From contig JABLXZ010000002.1 in the NCBI GenBank assembly GCA_013177935.1, forward strand, positions 1-64,000: a DNA stretch of 64,000 bases. Reading direction: 5' to 3'. Positions 25,825 to 35,246 of this stretch are shown here, in pieces (within the stretch, counting starts at the first letter, position 1; each line of letters begins with the position of its first letter). The notes beneath the pieces are model-generated. The model searched no databases, was not told the DNA's origin, and worked only from the letters and a program-made list of their open reading frames with translations. The position numbers were made by a program, and so were the translations under genes. The stretch comes from a candidate division WOR-3 bacterium. Lineage in GTDB: Bacteria; Hydrothermota; Tepidihabitantia; Tepidihabitantales; Tepidihabitantaceae.

Positions 25825-27078
25825 TCAGAATCGGAACTTCAGCCCGAAAGAGTAACTGAACGCGGCAAGGTTGTCGATTGCCTCGCGGTGCCACTCCGGT
25901 GCGATGTTTATCATACCCTCCAGAATCAAGCCACCGCGCCGGGTGGTGAGAAACTGCCAGTTGCTGTACAGATTGAACTCATTAAATCGGTAATCGGACT
26001 GAAATCCGGAATCGGCAGCAATGTAGCGCCGCATGCCCAGCCGGTCTTCAATGGTCAGCCCGAGCCCGCCCGGTGTAAACACCTCAGCCCCGAGGGAAAA
26101 AGCCCATTCATTGTAGTCCTGCTCATCCTGCCGCTGTGTATTCCGGCTCAACTCCCAGTGCGGTCCGAACCGTAAGGCAAAACTCGAGCCCAGCCGCCAC
26201 TCGCCTTCCAGCTTGAGCCGATTTTCCGCCTGATTTTGATACACCGCGGTTGTCTCATCAAACTGCGTCAGCCGAAAATCCTCCTCAATCGTCAGCGCCC
26301 AATCGGTACCAAAATCCTGGGTAAAGGTCACATTGGGATGCTCCTCCCAGTAAGAACGGAATCGGTCCGGATAGCGCCGCCTTGCGAAGTAGTTGTCAAT
26401 CCCGAACCGGCTGCCGCCCATTGTGTAAACCTCGGCGCCACCGTAAACGGTGTGCTCAGCATAGTTGTTCGTGTCAGCGCGCGGCACGAGCAACCGATTG
26501 TTCCCATAGACCAGAGTAAAGAACAGTCCATCATCCGGCTTCAACTCAGCACCAAGCCGGACCCGATTTAAAAGATAACTGGTGTTAAAACTGTCTTCGG
26601 GCAGATAGCGCTGCAGTTCCAGCCCTTCACTGAGATTAAGGTTCCAGCCTGACCCCAGGGCGAAGTCAAGTTCCAGACTCAGATTGTTGTTCAGGTAAGA
26701 GGTATAAGATACCGAATCGGTCTTCAGTAAAAAACCCGGATGGTAGTACTGCAGTTCACCGTCATACTTACCCTGCAGTTCCAGCCAGGAACTGACCGGC
26801 AGGGTAGCGCTTAAATTGAGCCGGTCCCGTATCGAACGGGTAGAAAAAGCCAAGCCGTTACCCGCGCTCCATTCGCCTTGCCTTATCCCAATCCGGTCGT
26901 TCCCCTTCTCTGCCGATTCGAGCCAGAAGTCCCAGAAAAGCCGCAGTTCTGTGTCAAGGGCGCTGGTGTCCCGCGTCACGGTGTCAATCACAATGTAGTT
27001 TTGCGCGAAGTAGTCGCCGCTCACACCGATTTCGTTTTTGGGGTTCAGACTGAAGATGAAAAGATAGAGGCAAATCAT
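25825..27078 (-). CDS. Probable outer-membrane beta-barrel protein (417 aa)
   Basis: I do not recognise the family. After a short hydrophobic start (ICLYLFIFSLN) the sequence alternates polar and aromatic/hydrophobic residues in strands of 8-12, with turns rich in N, D and G. Examples are WLELQGKYDGELQYYHPGF, RFGIDNYFARRRYPDRF and the last strands ending FSYSFGLKFRF with a terminal Phe. This is the usual outer-membrane barrel signature. The ATG overlaps the upstream gene's stop, so it is coupled to the helical-repeat protein, with which it may act. Confidence 0.65.
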   Translation of the reverse strand: MICLYLFIFSLNPKNEIGVSGDYFAQNYIVIDTVTRDTSALDTELRLFWDFWLESAEKGNDRIGIRQGEWSAGNGLAFSTRSIRDRLNLSATLPVSSWLELQGKYDGELQYYHPGFLLKTDSVSYTSYLNNNLSLELDFALGSGWNLNLSEGLELQRYLPEDSFNTSYLLNRVRLGAELKPDDGLFFTLVYGNNRLLVPRADTNNYAEHTVYGGAEVYTMGGSRFGIDNYFARRRYPDRFRSYWEEHPNVTFTQDFGTDWALTIEEDFRLTQFDETTAVYQNQAENRLKLEGEWRLGSSFALRFGPHWELSRNTQRQDEQDYNEWAFSLGAEVFTPGGLGLTIEDRLGMRRYIAADSGFQSDYRFNEFNLYSNWQFLTTRRGGLILEGMINIAPEWHREAIDNLAAFSYSFGLKFRF

Positions 27079-28097
27079 TCCGAATCGGGCGCAGGTGTTT
27101 CGGTTTCCAAAACCTCAAGCGCCCGGTTCATCAACCGCTGTGCCTGCGTTGCCTCCTTAAATGCCGCGGCTAACTTCCCTGCCTTTTGCAGTTCACGGGC
27201 GGTCTGCTGGTGGTTGCGCGCCTCAAAGAGCAACCTCCGGGCTTCACCGCTTTTCTCCTTCTCCAGTTGTTCGGACCACAAATCGAGCAACCGCTCGGTC
27301 TCATTGAGCGTAGTTTCAAGAAGTTCCGGGCTGACATCCTTGTTGACCAGCGCCCAGGCACGCAAAGTTAAATCCCGGCTCGCCAGAGTCAAACGCAGCG
27401 CCCTGCCCAGAAACCGCTCCCGAAACCGGTTGCGTGCCTGAACCTGCCACTCATTGGCACGCTGGAACATCTCCTGTGCCCGGACATTTTTTGCCGCCTG
27501 AATCGGACCCTTTGCCCGTTCCTGAATCCGTTCGGTCCGCTCCAGTTCCAGTTCCACCCTTTCCGGTGCCAGTATCTGCCTGAGCAGTTTGAGCGCGGCA
27601 CCGATGTGCTCGCGCGCGGCTATTGTAAACCGCAGCGCCATCCGATAGCGCCGGGCACGGAAGTTGTCTTCAGCGGCTGCCTGTTCTGAACGTGCCATCT
27701 GCCACAAATCGCGTGCCCGCTGGTCCTCAATCCGATTGACCAGCGGCTCTGCCTCCTGCATTAACTGCGCGGTCCGCTCTATCTCCTGCCGGACCCGCTC
27801 CGGGTTGTTCACCACCATATCAAGCGCCTGCCACGCGCGCTGCCTTGCCGCCAAGGTCCGGCTCAATGCCCAGCGATAACGCCGGCCCCGATACCCATCC
27901 CAGGCGCTGTTCTGAATCTCAATTGCGCTTCTCAATACGGTCCGGGCTTCCTCGTTTCCGGACGGTTCAACCACCAGTCGTGCCCGTTCAATAATCTCGT
28001 CGGTCCGGCGCAGTTCGGAAACGACCTTGTCCGGACTCTGGGCAAGAACCGTGCCCAGTAAGACCAGAATCAGTAAAGTTAACCTTTTCATATCCAT
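27075..28097 (-). CDS. Secreted four-fold helical-repeat protein
   Basis: About 340 aa, starting at ATG 28097 or 28091 (the frame opens earlier at a TTG). A signal peptide (LTLLILVLLGTVLA) is followed by four tandem ~75-residue repeats. Each begins E..RT..L.E.A and contains an A..L...A...Q..A...R..RYR.AL..T..AR core; the third and fourth repeats are less exact. All are alpha-helical and rich in Arg, Glu and Ala. The family is unknown to me. It is translationally coupled to the beta-barrel gene downstream, which suggests a periplasmic partner or plug. Confidence 0.7.
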   Translation of the reverse strand: MDMKRLTLLILVLLGTVLAQSPDKVVSELRRTDEIIERARLVVEPSGNEEARTVLRSAIEIQNSAWDGYRGRRYRWALSRTLAARQRAWQALDMVVNNPERVRQEIERTAQLMQEAEPLVNRIEDQRARDLWQMARSEQAAAEDNFRARRYRMALRFTIAAREHIGAALKLLRQILAPERVELELERTERIQERAKGPIQAAKNVRAQEMFQRANEWQVQARNRFRERFLGRALRLTLASRDLTLRAWALVNKDVSPELLETTLNETERLLDLWSEQLEKEKSGEARRLLFEARNHQQTARELQKAGKLAAAFKEATQAQRLMNRALEVLETETPAPDSE

Positions 28098-28217
28098 CTT
28101 CACGTCAATTAAAAGCAATCGCCGTGCCAGAATTACAACAGATTGAAAATACGTCGCTTAACATTTTGTCCGGGTTAGACAAACTGAACATTCCTGTACC
28201 ATTCTGGCTCAAAATGT

Positions 28218-29552
28218 TCACTCGCCATCCTGTGTCTCAATCCCGAACTTTGCCAGTTTTGTGTACAGCATCCGCCGCGTAATCCCGAGCAGTTTTGCCG
28301 CCTTGGACTTGTTGCCGCCCGCTCGCGCCAGCGCCTCTTCCACCATTTTGCGCTCCATTTCCCATAAGGAACCGGGTGAGTCCGAGTCTGATTTGCGGGC
28401 AAACACCGGCTCGGGAAACTGAATAAACTGGGGTTTTATCTCCCCTTTTTCCGATAAAATCAGCGCCCGCTCCAGCACATTCTCAAGTTCCCGCACATTA
28501 CCGGGCCAGTCATAACTCAGCAATGTTTTCACCACATCTTCGGAAAGTTCCTTCTGATAACCCAGTCGGGACAAAATGTGCCGGGCAAGCGCCGGAATGT
28601 CCTCTTTGTGCTCACGCAATGGTGGCAGATGTATCGGAAATACCGCAAGCCGGTAGTAAAGGTCCTCTCGAAACCTGCCCGCACGGACCTCTTCCGGTAA
28701 ATTCCGGTTTGTTGCCGCCACAATTCGGGCATCAACCGTTATCGTCTCTCTGCCGCCGAGCCGAACAAAACTTCTGTCCTGGAGAAAGCGCAAAAGTTTC
28801 ACCTGTAACGACGCGGTGATTTCGCCAACCTCGTCCAGAAAGAGTGTTCCACCCTGCGCCTGCTCCAGCCGGCCCGATTTTCGGCTCGTCGCGCCGGTAA
28901 ACGCCCCCTTTTCATAGCCAAAAAGTTCTGACTCCAGCAGGGTCTCAGGCAGTGCGGCGGCATGCATCACGACAAACGGGTTTTGCGCCCGGTTGCTCAA
29001 ACGGTGAATCATCCGTGCCACCAGTTCTTTGCCGGTGCCGCTTTCACCGGTGATAAGTACCGTGGCGTCGCTCTGTGCCACCTTGGCAATCAAACCCTTG
29101 ACCTTCGCTATTGCCGGGCTATCACCCACCAGTTCCGCAAACCGGCTGGTCAGTTTCAGCTCCTCTTTCAACTGCCGGTTCTCATCTCTGGTCTTCTGAT
29201 GCTCCCTTATCTTTTCCAGCACCGCCTGGAGGTGGTCCAGCGCCACCGGTTTTGTGATGAAGTCAAACGCACCCTGTTTCATCGCCGCTACCGCCAGGGC
29301 AATCGTACCATAACCGGTGATGACCACAACATCGCCTTCGGGATTTACCTGCTTTGCCTTTGCCAGAACCGCCATGCCATCCACTGGCACCATCTTCAAA
29401 TCGGTAATCACCACATCAAACCTCTCCTGCTCCAGAACCCGGACCGCCTCTTCACCACTGAAAACCGGCTTCACCTCATAACCGAGTTCGCGCAGATTTT
29501 CCGCGGTCATCTCGCAGAACCGCCGCTCATCGTCCACCAGTAAAATCTTCAT
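28218..29552 (-). CDS. Sigma-54-dependent response regulator (NtrC family)
   Basis: About 444 aa from the ATG at 29552, which overlaps the kinase stop (ATGA). The receiver domain has phospho-acceptor Asp51 (VVITDLKMVPVDG). The AAA+ domain has Walker A GESGTGKE (169-176), the sigma-54 contact loop GAFTGA (216-221) and GGTLFLDEVGE. A Fis-type helix-turn-helix ends it (GNKSKAAKLLGITRRMLYTK). It activates sigma-54 promoters after phosphorylation. No -24/-12 promoter was clearly seen in this window, so its targets are unknown. Confidence 0.93.
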   Translation of the reverse strand: MKILLVDDERRFCEMTAENLRELGYEVKPVFSGEEAVRVLEQERFDVVITDLKMVPVDGMAVLAKAKQVNPEGDVVVITGYGTIALAVAAMKQGAFDFITKPVALDHLQAVLEKIREHQKTRDENRQLKEELKLTSRFAELVGDSPAIAKVKGLIAKVAQSDATVLITGESGTGKELVARMIHRLSNRAQNPFVVMHAAALPETLLESELFGYEKGAFTGATSRKSGRLEQAQGGTLFLDEVGEITASLQVKLLRFLQDRSFVRLGGRETITVDARIVAATNRNLPEEVRAGRFREDLYYRLAVFPIHLPPLREHKEDIPALARHILSRLGYQKELSEDVVKTLLSYDWPGNVRELENVLERALILSEKGEIKPQFIQFPEPVFARKSDSDSPGSLWEMERKMVEEALARAGGNKSKAAKLLGITRRMLYTKLAKFGIETQDGE

Positions 29553-30817
29553 ACCGGCAACCAAACCTCCACGGTTGTACCCTGCTCCGGCGCACTTCTC
29601 AACCGCACTGCACCCTGATGCAGTTCAACAATCCGTCGCACCACAAACAGCCCGAGCCCGCTCCCCTTCTCTTTGGTCGTGAAGAACGGCTCAAACACCC
29701 GGCTTTGGTACTCCTTTGGTATGCCCGAACCATGGTCGGTAACGAGCACCGTTAGCCAGCGTCTGCCGCCCTTCTCCGCGGTTTTCGCCTCAATCCTCAA
29801 CAATCCACCCTGCGGTTGTGCCTGGAGCGCATTGAGAAACAGGTTCATAAACACCTGGCGCAACTGCAACTCCGAACCCCGGACTTTGGGCAACTGTTCC
29901 AGCCGGTTTTCAATCCGTATCCCGTTGCGGTTCAACTCCTCCTCCATTCGTGTGAGAACCTGACCAATCAATGCGCCCAGGTCAACCTCTTCCATCTCAC
30001 CCGGCTTGCCTGAGCCGATGCTCAAATAGTTGGTCAAAGTCCGGTTGAGCCGTTCCACCTCCTCCCGGATGTAGTCAAATGTCGGGTCGTTTTCTGCCCC
30101 GTACCGAATCTTCAGCCGCTCGGTTGTGGCAAGGATGGTGGCAAGCGGGTTCCGGATTTCGTGTGCCAGCGCTGCCGCCATTTCACCAAGCAGGGCGAAT
30201 GTGCCCGCGCGCGCCGCTGCCTGCTCCAGTTTCAGGGCGTGCCGGGCGATGCTCAAAAGCGCCAGAACCAGCGCGACCAGTGCAATCAGACTCAACCCGT
30301 TGACAAACAATAGCGAATTGCGGTAAAGGGTTAGACTGCGGAAAAACCGCGCATCCGCCTCAACCCCGAGCACGCCATCAATCGTACCACCAGCACCGTA
30401 AACCGGTGCATAGGCGGTTTTCAGATAGTAAGGTCCGGCTGCGAACAGTCGGGTCCGGCTTGGCATCCCGCTGAAAGCTGATAAGATTTCGGTTGCATCC
30501 AGTTCCAGCATCGGGTCGGTCTTTCCTGCTGCTGCGGGCTCCCGCACATTAAACACATAGCGCAGACTCTCGTCAACAAGAAAGATGTTGAACAGGCCCG
30601 CTTCGTTCATCGTCTCATTCAGCGCCCGCACCTGCTCCGGTGTCAACTCCCGGGTTCGCAACTGCGTGGCAATCGTCTTTGCCACCGTTTCCAACCGGTT
30701 CCCTAACTCCTCTTCGAGCGCCGCTCGACTCCGCGACAGCACCAGCCAGCTGTGGACATTGAAAACCGCAATCACGAGCACCGTCAATACCAGCGCATAA
30801 ATGGTGAACCGCCGCAC
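29549..30817 (-). CDS. Sensor histidine kinase (NtrB/AtoS-like)
   Basis: 422 aa. An N-terminal helix (~6-28), a periplasmic sensor region of ~135 residues and a second helix (~170-190) precede a HisKA dimerisation domain with His219 (ALAHEIRNPL). The HATPase domain has LFLNALQAQP, DHGSGIP and GSGLGLFVVRRIVE. GTG start at 30817 with CAGGAGT upstream. It partners the NtrC-type regulator. It follows the C25 protein gene by 31 bp, so all three may be one operon, which would tie surface-protein expression to envelope sensing. Confidence 0.92.
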   Translation of the reverse strand: MRRFTIYALVLTVLVIAVFNVHSWLVLSRSRAALEEELGNRLETVAKTIATQLRTRELTPEQVRALNETMNEAGLFNIFLVDESLRYVFNVREPAAAGKTDPMLELDATEILSAFSGMPSRTRLFAAGPYYLKTAYAPVYGAGGTIDGVLGVEADARFFRSLTLYRNSLLFVNGLSLIALVALVLALLSIARHALKLEQAAARAGTFALLGEMAAALAHEIRNPLATILATTERLKIRYGAENDPTFDYIREEVERLNRTLTNYLSIGSGKPGEMEEVDLGALIGQVLTRMEEELNRNGIRIENRLEQLPKVRGSELQLRQVFMNLFLNALQAQPQGGLLRIEAKTAEKGGRRWLTVLVTDHGSGIPKEYQSRVFEPFFTTKEKGSGLGLFVVRRIVELHQGAVRLRSAPEQGTTVEVWLPV

Positions 30818-30848
30818 TTAAATCGTACTCCTGGTCAAACCATTTCGC

Positions 30849-33800
30849 TCACCGCACCACCGTGACCTTCTTTACCCCGCGATAACCGGCATCGGTTTCA
30901 TACCGCATGAAGTAAACACCGGGTGCTAAACTGCCGACCGAACTCTTTCCTGCCTTACCGAAATTTATTGAATGCATCTCTGCCACCACCCGACCTGTGA
31001 TGTCCACTATCCAGACCCGGACGCCTTTTGCACCGCTCCCGCTTGCCAGTTCTGCTAAATACCTCTCGAGCATCACCGGGCTTGACACCGTCGGTATTGA
31101 CTTAACGCCCTTTTCCTCACTCGCTTCGTCCATAACCCCGAGCCGCGGCACTGTGGGTCTTGAAGCCAAACCCATTGCTGGTACATAGCGCCACATTTCC
31201 AAAGTCTTGTTGCCTTTCAGGGCAAAAAACACACCTCCACTAAAATGGGCGATATCACCGCCGGCTTTAACCCGCTTCCTTTTGCCGGTCGAACCGAGCT
31301 GGGGAATGGTGTCAAGCTCCTCCCAGCGGGCTTCAGCCGTCCGATAACACCAGAACTCCGCGGTATTACCACCTTTCAGGGCGTAAATAACACCGTCGTA
31401 ATACGCGGCACCACCACCATCCTTGGACTTTTTACTCTTACCGGTCCGCGTGCTCTGCCGCGGAATGCCGGGCAGGGGTGTTGTACTCCAGCGGTTGCTC
31501 TCGATATCAAACACCCACAACTCCTCGTTGTTTGCCCGATGGGCATAGATGTTGTTAACCCCATCGTAAACCAGCCAGGAACCCTCTTTCCACTTTCCAA
31601 TCGGCGCATCTGGAAGCACACTCCACTCACCGGTTGCGGTGTTGTAACGCATAAAATCGCTGTAATAACCCTTTAACAGGTACAGATAGCCGGTGTCGTT
31701 TTTCGTTAGATATACCATATCGCCGCCGCCCTTCACCGCCTTACCACTATTACCCAGCGGAATATCAGATAGCTGTTCCCACCGGTCTTCAGTTGCGTGG
31801 TAACACCAGAAACCCCTGGTATTATTACCTTTAACTAAATATACCTTGCCTGCACCAGCCACAACACCCCGCGCACCCTTTTTCGGCAACCTTTCCTCTC
31901 TTCCCGGCAAAATCGGCGATAGGATACGCCAGGTGTCAGTAAACGGCTCATAGGCATAAAAGTCGCCTGTTTTGTTGCCTTTGCCCGCGTAAATTACACC
32001 CGAATTTTCATCCGCGGCAATCCAGCCCCCATCTTTAACCGCCGCGCCGGAAGGTTGGGCCGGCATTGGCACCACCTCGTGCCAGCCCGCCTGCCATACC
32101 GGCGTCACCCAGAACTCACCAGTTTTGATGTTGTTTGCCTGCACCTGGTCAAATGGATAATAGACACTGCACCGCACCGCCCATCTGCCACCGGTGTTCA
32201 ATGAACAGGGCGCAAATGTGACAAGCAGTTCGGAATTGCCTGGGGGTTGGTTCACAACATTCTGTTGAGCGCTATAAACCGGTTGCCCTTGAGCGTTGTT
32301 AATCACCAACCACATCTGATATGTCGCATTCACATTGCCCGGATTCTGGGCTGCTACCACGGGCGTAATTACACTTCCTGCCGGATACCGGTCGGTTGGC
32401 ACCACAATCCTTGACACCGTCACATCGCGCACCCGTACAAAAACCGCACCGGTGTCCCGGTCATTTTCCGGCACCACATCGTTCATCAGTTCGGTTGAAC
32501 AACTGACCACCAGACTGCCCCTTTCCCGGGCATACCAGCGCGGGAAAATCAACTCGTTTTCGGTGTTGGGCTGATGAAAATATGCCGTTTCCACCTGACA
32601 GTAATTTGCGCCGATTCTGAGCCGGACCGGATAACTCTCCATCCTACTACCGTAGTTGAAAAGTTTCACCACCGGTGTCACACCCATACCCGAATCTACC
32701 ATCCCAACCGGTGCCAGAATCGCTGTGCAGGCAACATCCTTTGCCACAACATCACAGGACCCGATATAGGGTCGGAGGTCTTTACCCGTAACCACAATCT
32801 GAAGCGAGCCGGTGTTTATCGGATTGATTTCAAAAATCGCCTGGCCCTGACTGTTCGTGCTGGTGTACTCATAGACGGTTGAATCCATTGATATACAGAC
32901 CACCGCATTCGGTACCGGTGCGCCACCCGCCCGCACTGTTACCACAAAAGTCTGAGGCTTTCGCAGGATAACCGAATCGTGTTCCACCTGTAAGGTTTTT
33001 ACCGGTCCGGTCCAGACATTGAGCTCTGGGTCGCCCAACAGGTTCCATTCAAGATAGCGCACCGAATCTCCATAAATTGAATCAACCCAGAACTTGCCGC
33101 GCAGTGCCGCCTTTCCCAATCGGTACTCACCCTCTTCGTACAGCGAATGGAAAAAACCCCGAAAACAGGCGCTCCGGTACCGGGAAAGGTGGTTACCCGA
33201 ACGGGTTGTTCCAAAAAACGCAATCGCACCGCCCAGCGCTCCTGGTGAACCGGCACGCACAAACCGGTCACCGTACATCGACTCACCCGGTGCCAGAGTT
33301 ATCGTAGCGCAGGTGCCGCTCACCACCACCGGCATTTTCGCACCATTTCCCCAGCCGGTGGCATCAACCGCATTAAAAGGCGAGTACCAGGTGCCAACAC
33401 CGGTACCCCGATAGGTAATGAAAAGCCTGCCATCGTGCGCTGCCGCATTCACCTCCCGGCTCGAGTCACCATAAAGGTCGCACAAACTCTCAGCCAGTGC
33501 AAAACCCCTGTCCACCCAGTACTGGCGTAAAATCCGCGAATCCTTTTGATAAAAAGAGTCCGGTGGTACATCTTCCCGAACCACAGTAGTTCCTTTGTAA
33601 AACCAGAGTGTATCAATGTCCGCAGGTGGATTTTCATACGCCAGGACCTTGGCAACAAATGTGCTGCAGTCGCGCACCGTCTGCGCCGGGAACCTTCCCA
33701 CCGGGATTTCCATCAGGTAATCCCCGCTCATATCACCGTAGTAGTTGTCGTTGTTGTTGGTGAAGCTCGGGATATGAGTCGGACCACCCAGAAGTAAAAC

Positions 33801-34043
33801 ATACTCGGGTGGAATGTCCCAGTTGTTCCAGGCATTGCGAATGTAACTGCGAATTGAGGCGGTGTCGGTTCCGGTTTCACTCGTCGGCACAACCTTTGCT
33901 AACATCCCTTTTGCGGTCTTCCAGCGGGCAAGGGGAAAGGCGGCAGGAACAAAAGAGTCCGGGGTAATTATCAAATAACGGGCGCCTTCCTCAGCCAGCA
34001 AGGAAAAAACACCCAAGAGCAGAAATACAAAACCTTTTCGCAT
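30849..34043 (-). CDS. Gingipain-like (C25) protein with six-blade Kelch-like region and sorting domain
   Basis: 1064 aa with a signal peptide (~1-17). Residues ~20-345 match the peptidase C25 fold: YVLLLGGPTHIPSF, DYLMEIPVGRFPA and the Cys motif VVVSGTCATI (Cys245). The catalytic-His position, usually GHG, reads YRGTGVGTW (Thr214), so activity is doubtful. Ig-like modules span ~345-640. From ~650 to 960 there are six blades with KGNKT-like turns and W-Y cores (e.g. GGNTAEFWCY, KGNKTLEMWRY). The last ~75 residues (VWIVDITGRVVAEMHS, LAPGVYFMRY, VKKVTVVR) form a Por-type sorting domain. The promoter is at 34108-34135, with a strong ribosome binding site. Confidence 0.85.
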   Translation of the reverse strand: MRKGFVFLLLGVFSLLAEEGARYLIITPDSFVPAAFPLARWKTAKGMLAKVVPTSETGTDTASIRSYIRNAWNNWDIPPEYVLLLGGPTHIPSFTNNNDNYYGDMSGDYLMEIPVGRFPAQTVRDCSTFVAKVLAYENPPADIDTLWFYKGTTVVREDVPPDSFYQKDSRILRQYWVDRGFALAESLCDLYGDSSREVNAAAHDGRLFITYRGTGVGTWYSPFNAVDATGWGNGAKMPVVVSGTCATITLAPGESMYGDRFVRAGSPGALGGAIAFFGTTRSGNHLSRYRSACFRGFFHSLYEEGEYRLGKAALRGKFWVDSIYGDSVRYLEWNLLGDPELNVWTGPVKTLQVEHDSVILRKPQTFVVTVRAGGAPVPNAVVCISMDSTVYEYTSTNSQGQAIFEINPINTGSLQIVVTGKDLRPYIGSCDVVAKDVACTAILAPVGMVDSGMGVTPVVKLFNYGSRMESYPVRLRIGANYCQVETAYFHQPNTENELIFPRWYARERGSLVVSCSTELMNDVVPENDRDTGAVFVRVRDVTVSRIVVPTDRYPAGSVITPVVAAQNPGNVNATYQMWLVINNAQGQPVYSAQQNVVNQPPGNSELLVTFAPCSLNTGGRWAVRCSVYYPFDQVQANNIKTGEFWVTPVWQAGWHEVVPMPAQPSGAAVKDGGWIAADENSGVIYAGKGNKTGDFYAYEPFTDTWRILSPILPGREERLPKKGARGVVAGAGKVYLVKGNNTRGFWCYHATEDRWEQLSDIPLGNSGKAVKGGGDMVYLTKNDTGYLYLLKGYYSDFMRYNTATGEWSVLPDAPIGKWKEGSWLVYDGVNNIYAHRANNEELWVFDIESNRWSTTPLPGIPRQSTRTGKSKKSKDGGGAAYYDGVIYALKGGNTAEFWCYRTAEARWEELDTIPQLGSTGKRKRVKAGGDIAHFSGGVFFALKGNKTLEMWRYVPAMGLASRPTVPRLGVMDEASEEKGVKSIPTVSSPVMLERYLAELASGSGAKGVRVWIVDITGRVVAEMHSINFGKAGKSSVGSLAPGVYFMRYETDAGYRGVKKVTVVR

Positions 34044-34107
34044 AATGCCATTACCTCCTGTTGAACCTGTTAAAATAACCCTGGGATGTAACCCGATTTG
34101 TCATTAG

Positions 34108-34135
34108 AGCATAAAACGGTAGAAGATTTTGTCAA
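34108..34135 (-). promoter_or_regulatory. Promoter of the C25 protein gene
   Basis: TTGACA, a 16-bp spacer and TATGCT on the minus strand. A leader with AACAGGAGG follows before the ATG at 34043. Confidence 0.65.
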
Positions 34136-34141
34136 TAAAAA

Positions 34142-34175
34142 GTTTACCCTCTAGCGGTGGTACGCCAGAGGGTAA
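34142..34175 (-). terminator. Terminator of the carboxypeptidase-regulatory repeat gene
   Basis: TTTACCCTCT pairs with AGAGGGTAAA, with an extra GCG/CGC pairing inside and one mismatch. On the minus strand a T-rich run follows (TTTTTATTG). Confidence 0.75.
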
Positions 34176-34190
34176 AAGTCGAATCCCAAT

Positions 34191-35078
34191 TCAGTTGCTA
34201 TCAGTCTGGTTTTTACCCAGCCGTTGCAGCCGGAAGTCAATGCCCCGGGTCATCTCACCGGAATTAACCACAACCGGTTCAGGATATGTTGCCGCCTGAT
34301 AACCGGGCTTAGTCGCGGAAACTGTATAACGACCTGGCTCAAGTCCAACAATCCGGTAAAACCCATGGCCATCAGTCCGGGCAAAACCGTTACCCTGCAA
34401 ACCTAAAGCAGTAATCAGAACACCGGCAATCGGTCTTCCGGTTTTCGCATCAACCACCTGACCCGAAATTCCACCACGCCTGGGCTTGGGTTGCAGGGCA
34501 AAGTTGATGTTTTCGGTAACCTCACCCTCAACAACCTCAACCGGCTGGGGATAAACCTCGCCAAAATAGCGCCGCGCCTTTGCCGCAACCTGATAACTTC
34601 CCGGACCTAATCCGCGGATGATGTAGTAACCGTTACGGTCGGTTCGTGCCCGACGGGTAAGCGCCTGATTGCGTACAATCACCACCGCACCCCGCAAAGG
34701 CTCCCGGGTGATACGGTCCACAACTCTGCCGCTAATCGCGCCGGTGCGTCTGGGCAAGGGCCTTAACCGCAAATCAACACCCCGGGTGATACTGCCTTCC
34801 CGAACTACCACCAGAACCGGAGAGTGTGCCGGAACAAAACCCCGTGCTCGCGCTATCACACGATAACTCCCGGCATCTAAACCTTCAATCAGGTACTCGC
34901 CTTGGTCATTAGTCACCGCTCTACCTGCGGGCGTACTGTCACTGCAAGCGGTAACAATCGCATTGGCGACAGGCTGACCGGTTGCGACATTGAATACCCT
35001 TCCCGCGATACCGCCGGTGCCGGCAAATCCAATGCCGACCAGGGTTCCGATTATAACGAACGCAAGCAGTTTCTTCAT
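34191..35078 (-). CDS. Secreted protein of three carboxypeptidase-regulatory (CarboxypepD_reg) domains
   Basis: 295 aa. A signal peptide (AFVIIGTLVGIGFA) is followed by three tandem ~88-residue Ig-like domains. Each opens with G.I.G.V.(D/N)..T..P..(G/N)A.V and holds a T(D/N)..G.Y.I.GL..G.Y.V core followed by YP.PV.V..GE.T..I.F.L. It has no sorting domain at its C-terminus (QRLGKNQTDSN). ATG at 35078 with CAGGAGG upstream. Such domains usually act as structural or adhesive modules. Its place beside the C25 gene may be incidental, because a terminator separates them. Confidence 0.8.
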   Translation of the reverse strand: MKKLLAFVIIGTLVGIGFAGTGGIAGRVFNVATGQPVANAIVTACSDSTPAGRAVTNDQGEYLIEGLDAGSYRVIARARGFVPAHSPVLVVVREGSITRGVDLRLRPLPRRTGAISGRVVDRITREPLRGAVVIVRNQALTRRARTDRNGYYIIRGLGPGSYQVAAKARRYFGEVYPQPVEVVEGEVTENINFALQPKPRRGGISGQVVDAKTGRPIAGVLITALGLQGNGFARTDGHGFYRIVGLEPGRYTVSATKPGYQAATYPEPVVVNSGEMTRGIDFRLQRLGKNQTDSN

Positions 35079-35246
35079 TTTTGACCTCCTGTTTTCATAA
35101 TTCTACTTGCCATCACCCGATATAATTACAATTGGTGTGCCAGAATCGTAACTAACCAATTGTCAGCAAGTTGTTGTTTTATGAAATTATCGACGCTGGA
35201 CTTTTGTGTTCAGGTTTGGCTTTTCTGGAACAAAAGAGTTTACTTT

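Noticed and set aside
28165-28183. Terminator after the NtrC-type gene
   Set aside because: TTTGTC/GACAAA is a short 6-bp stem with no T run after it.
30849-34043. Active gingipain
   Set aside because: The GHG histidine is replaced by Thr, so activity cannot be claimed.
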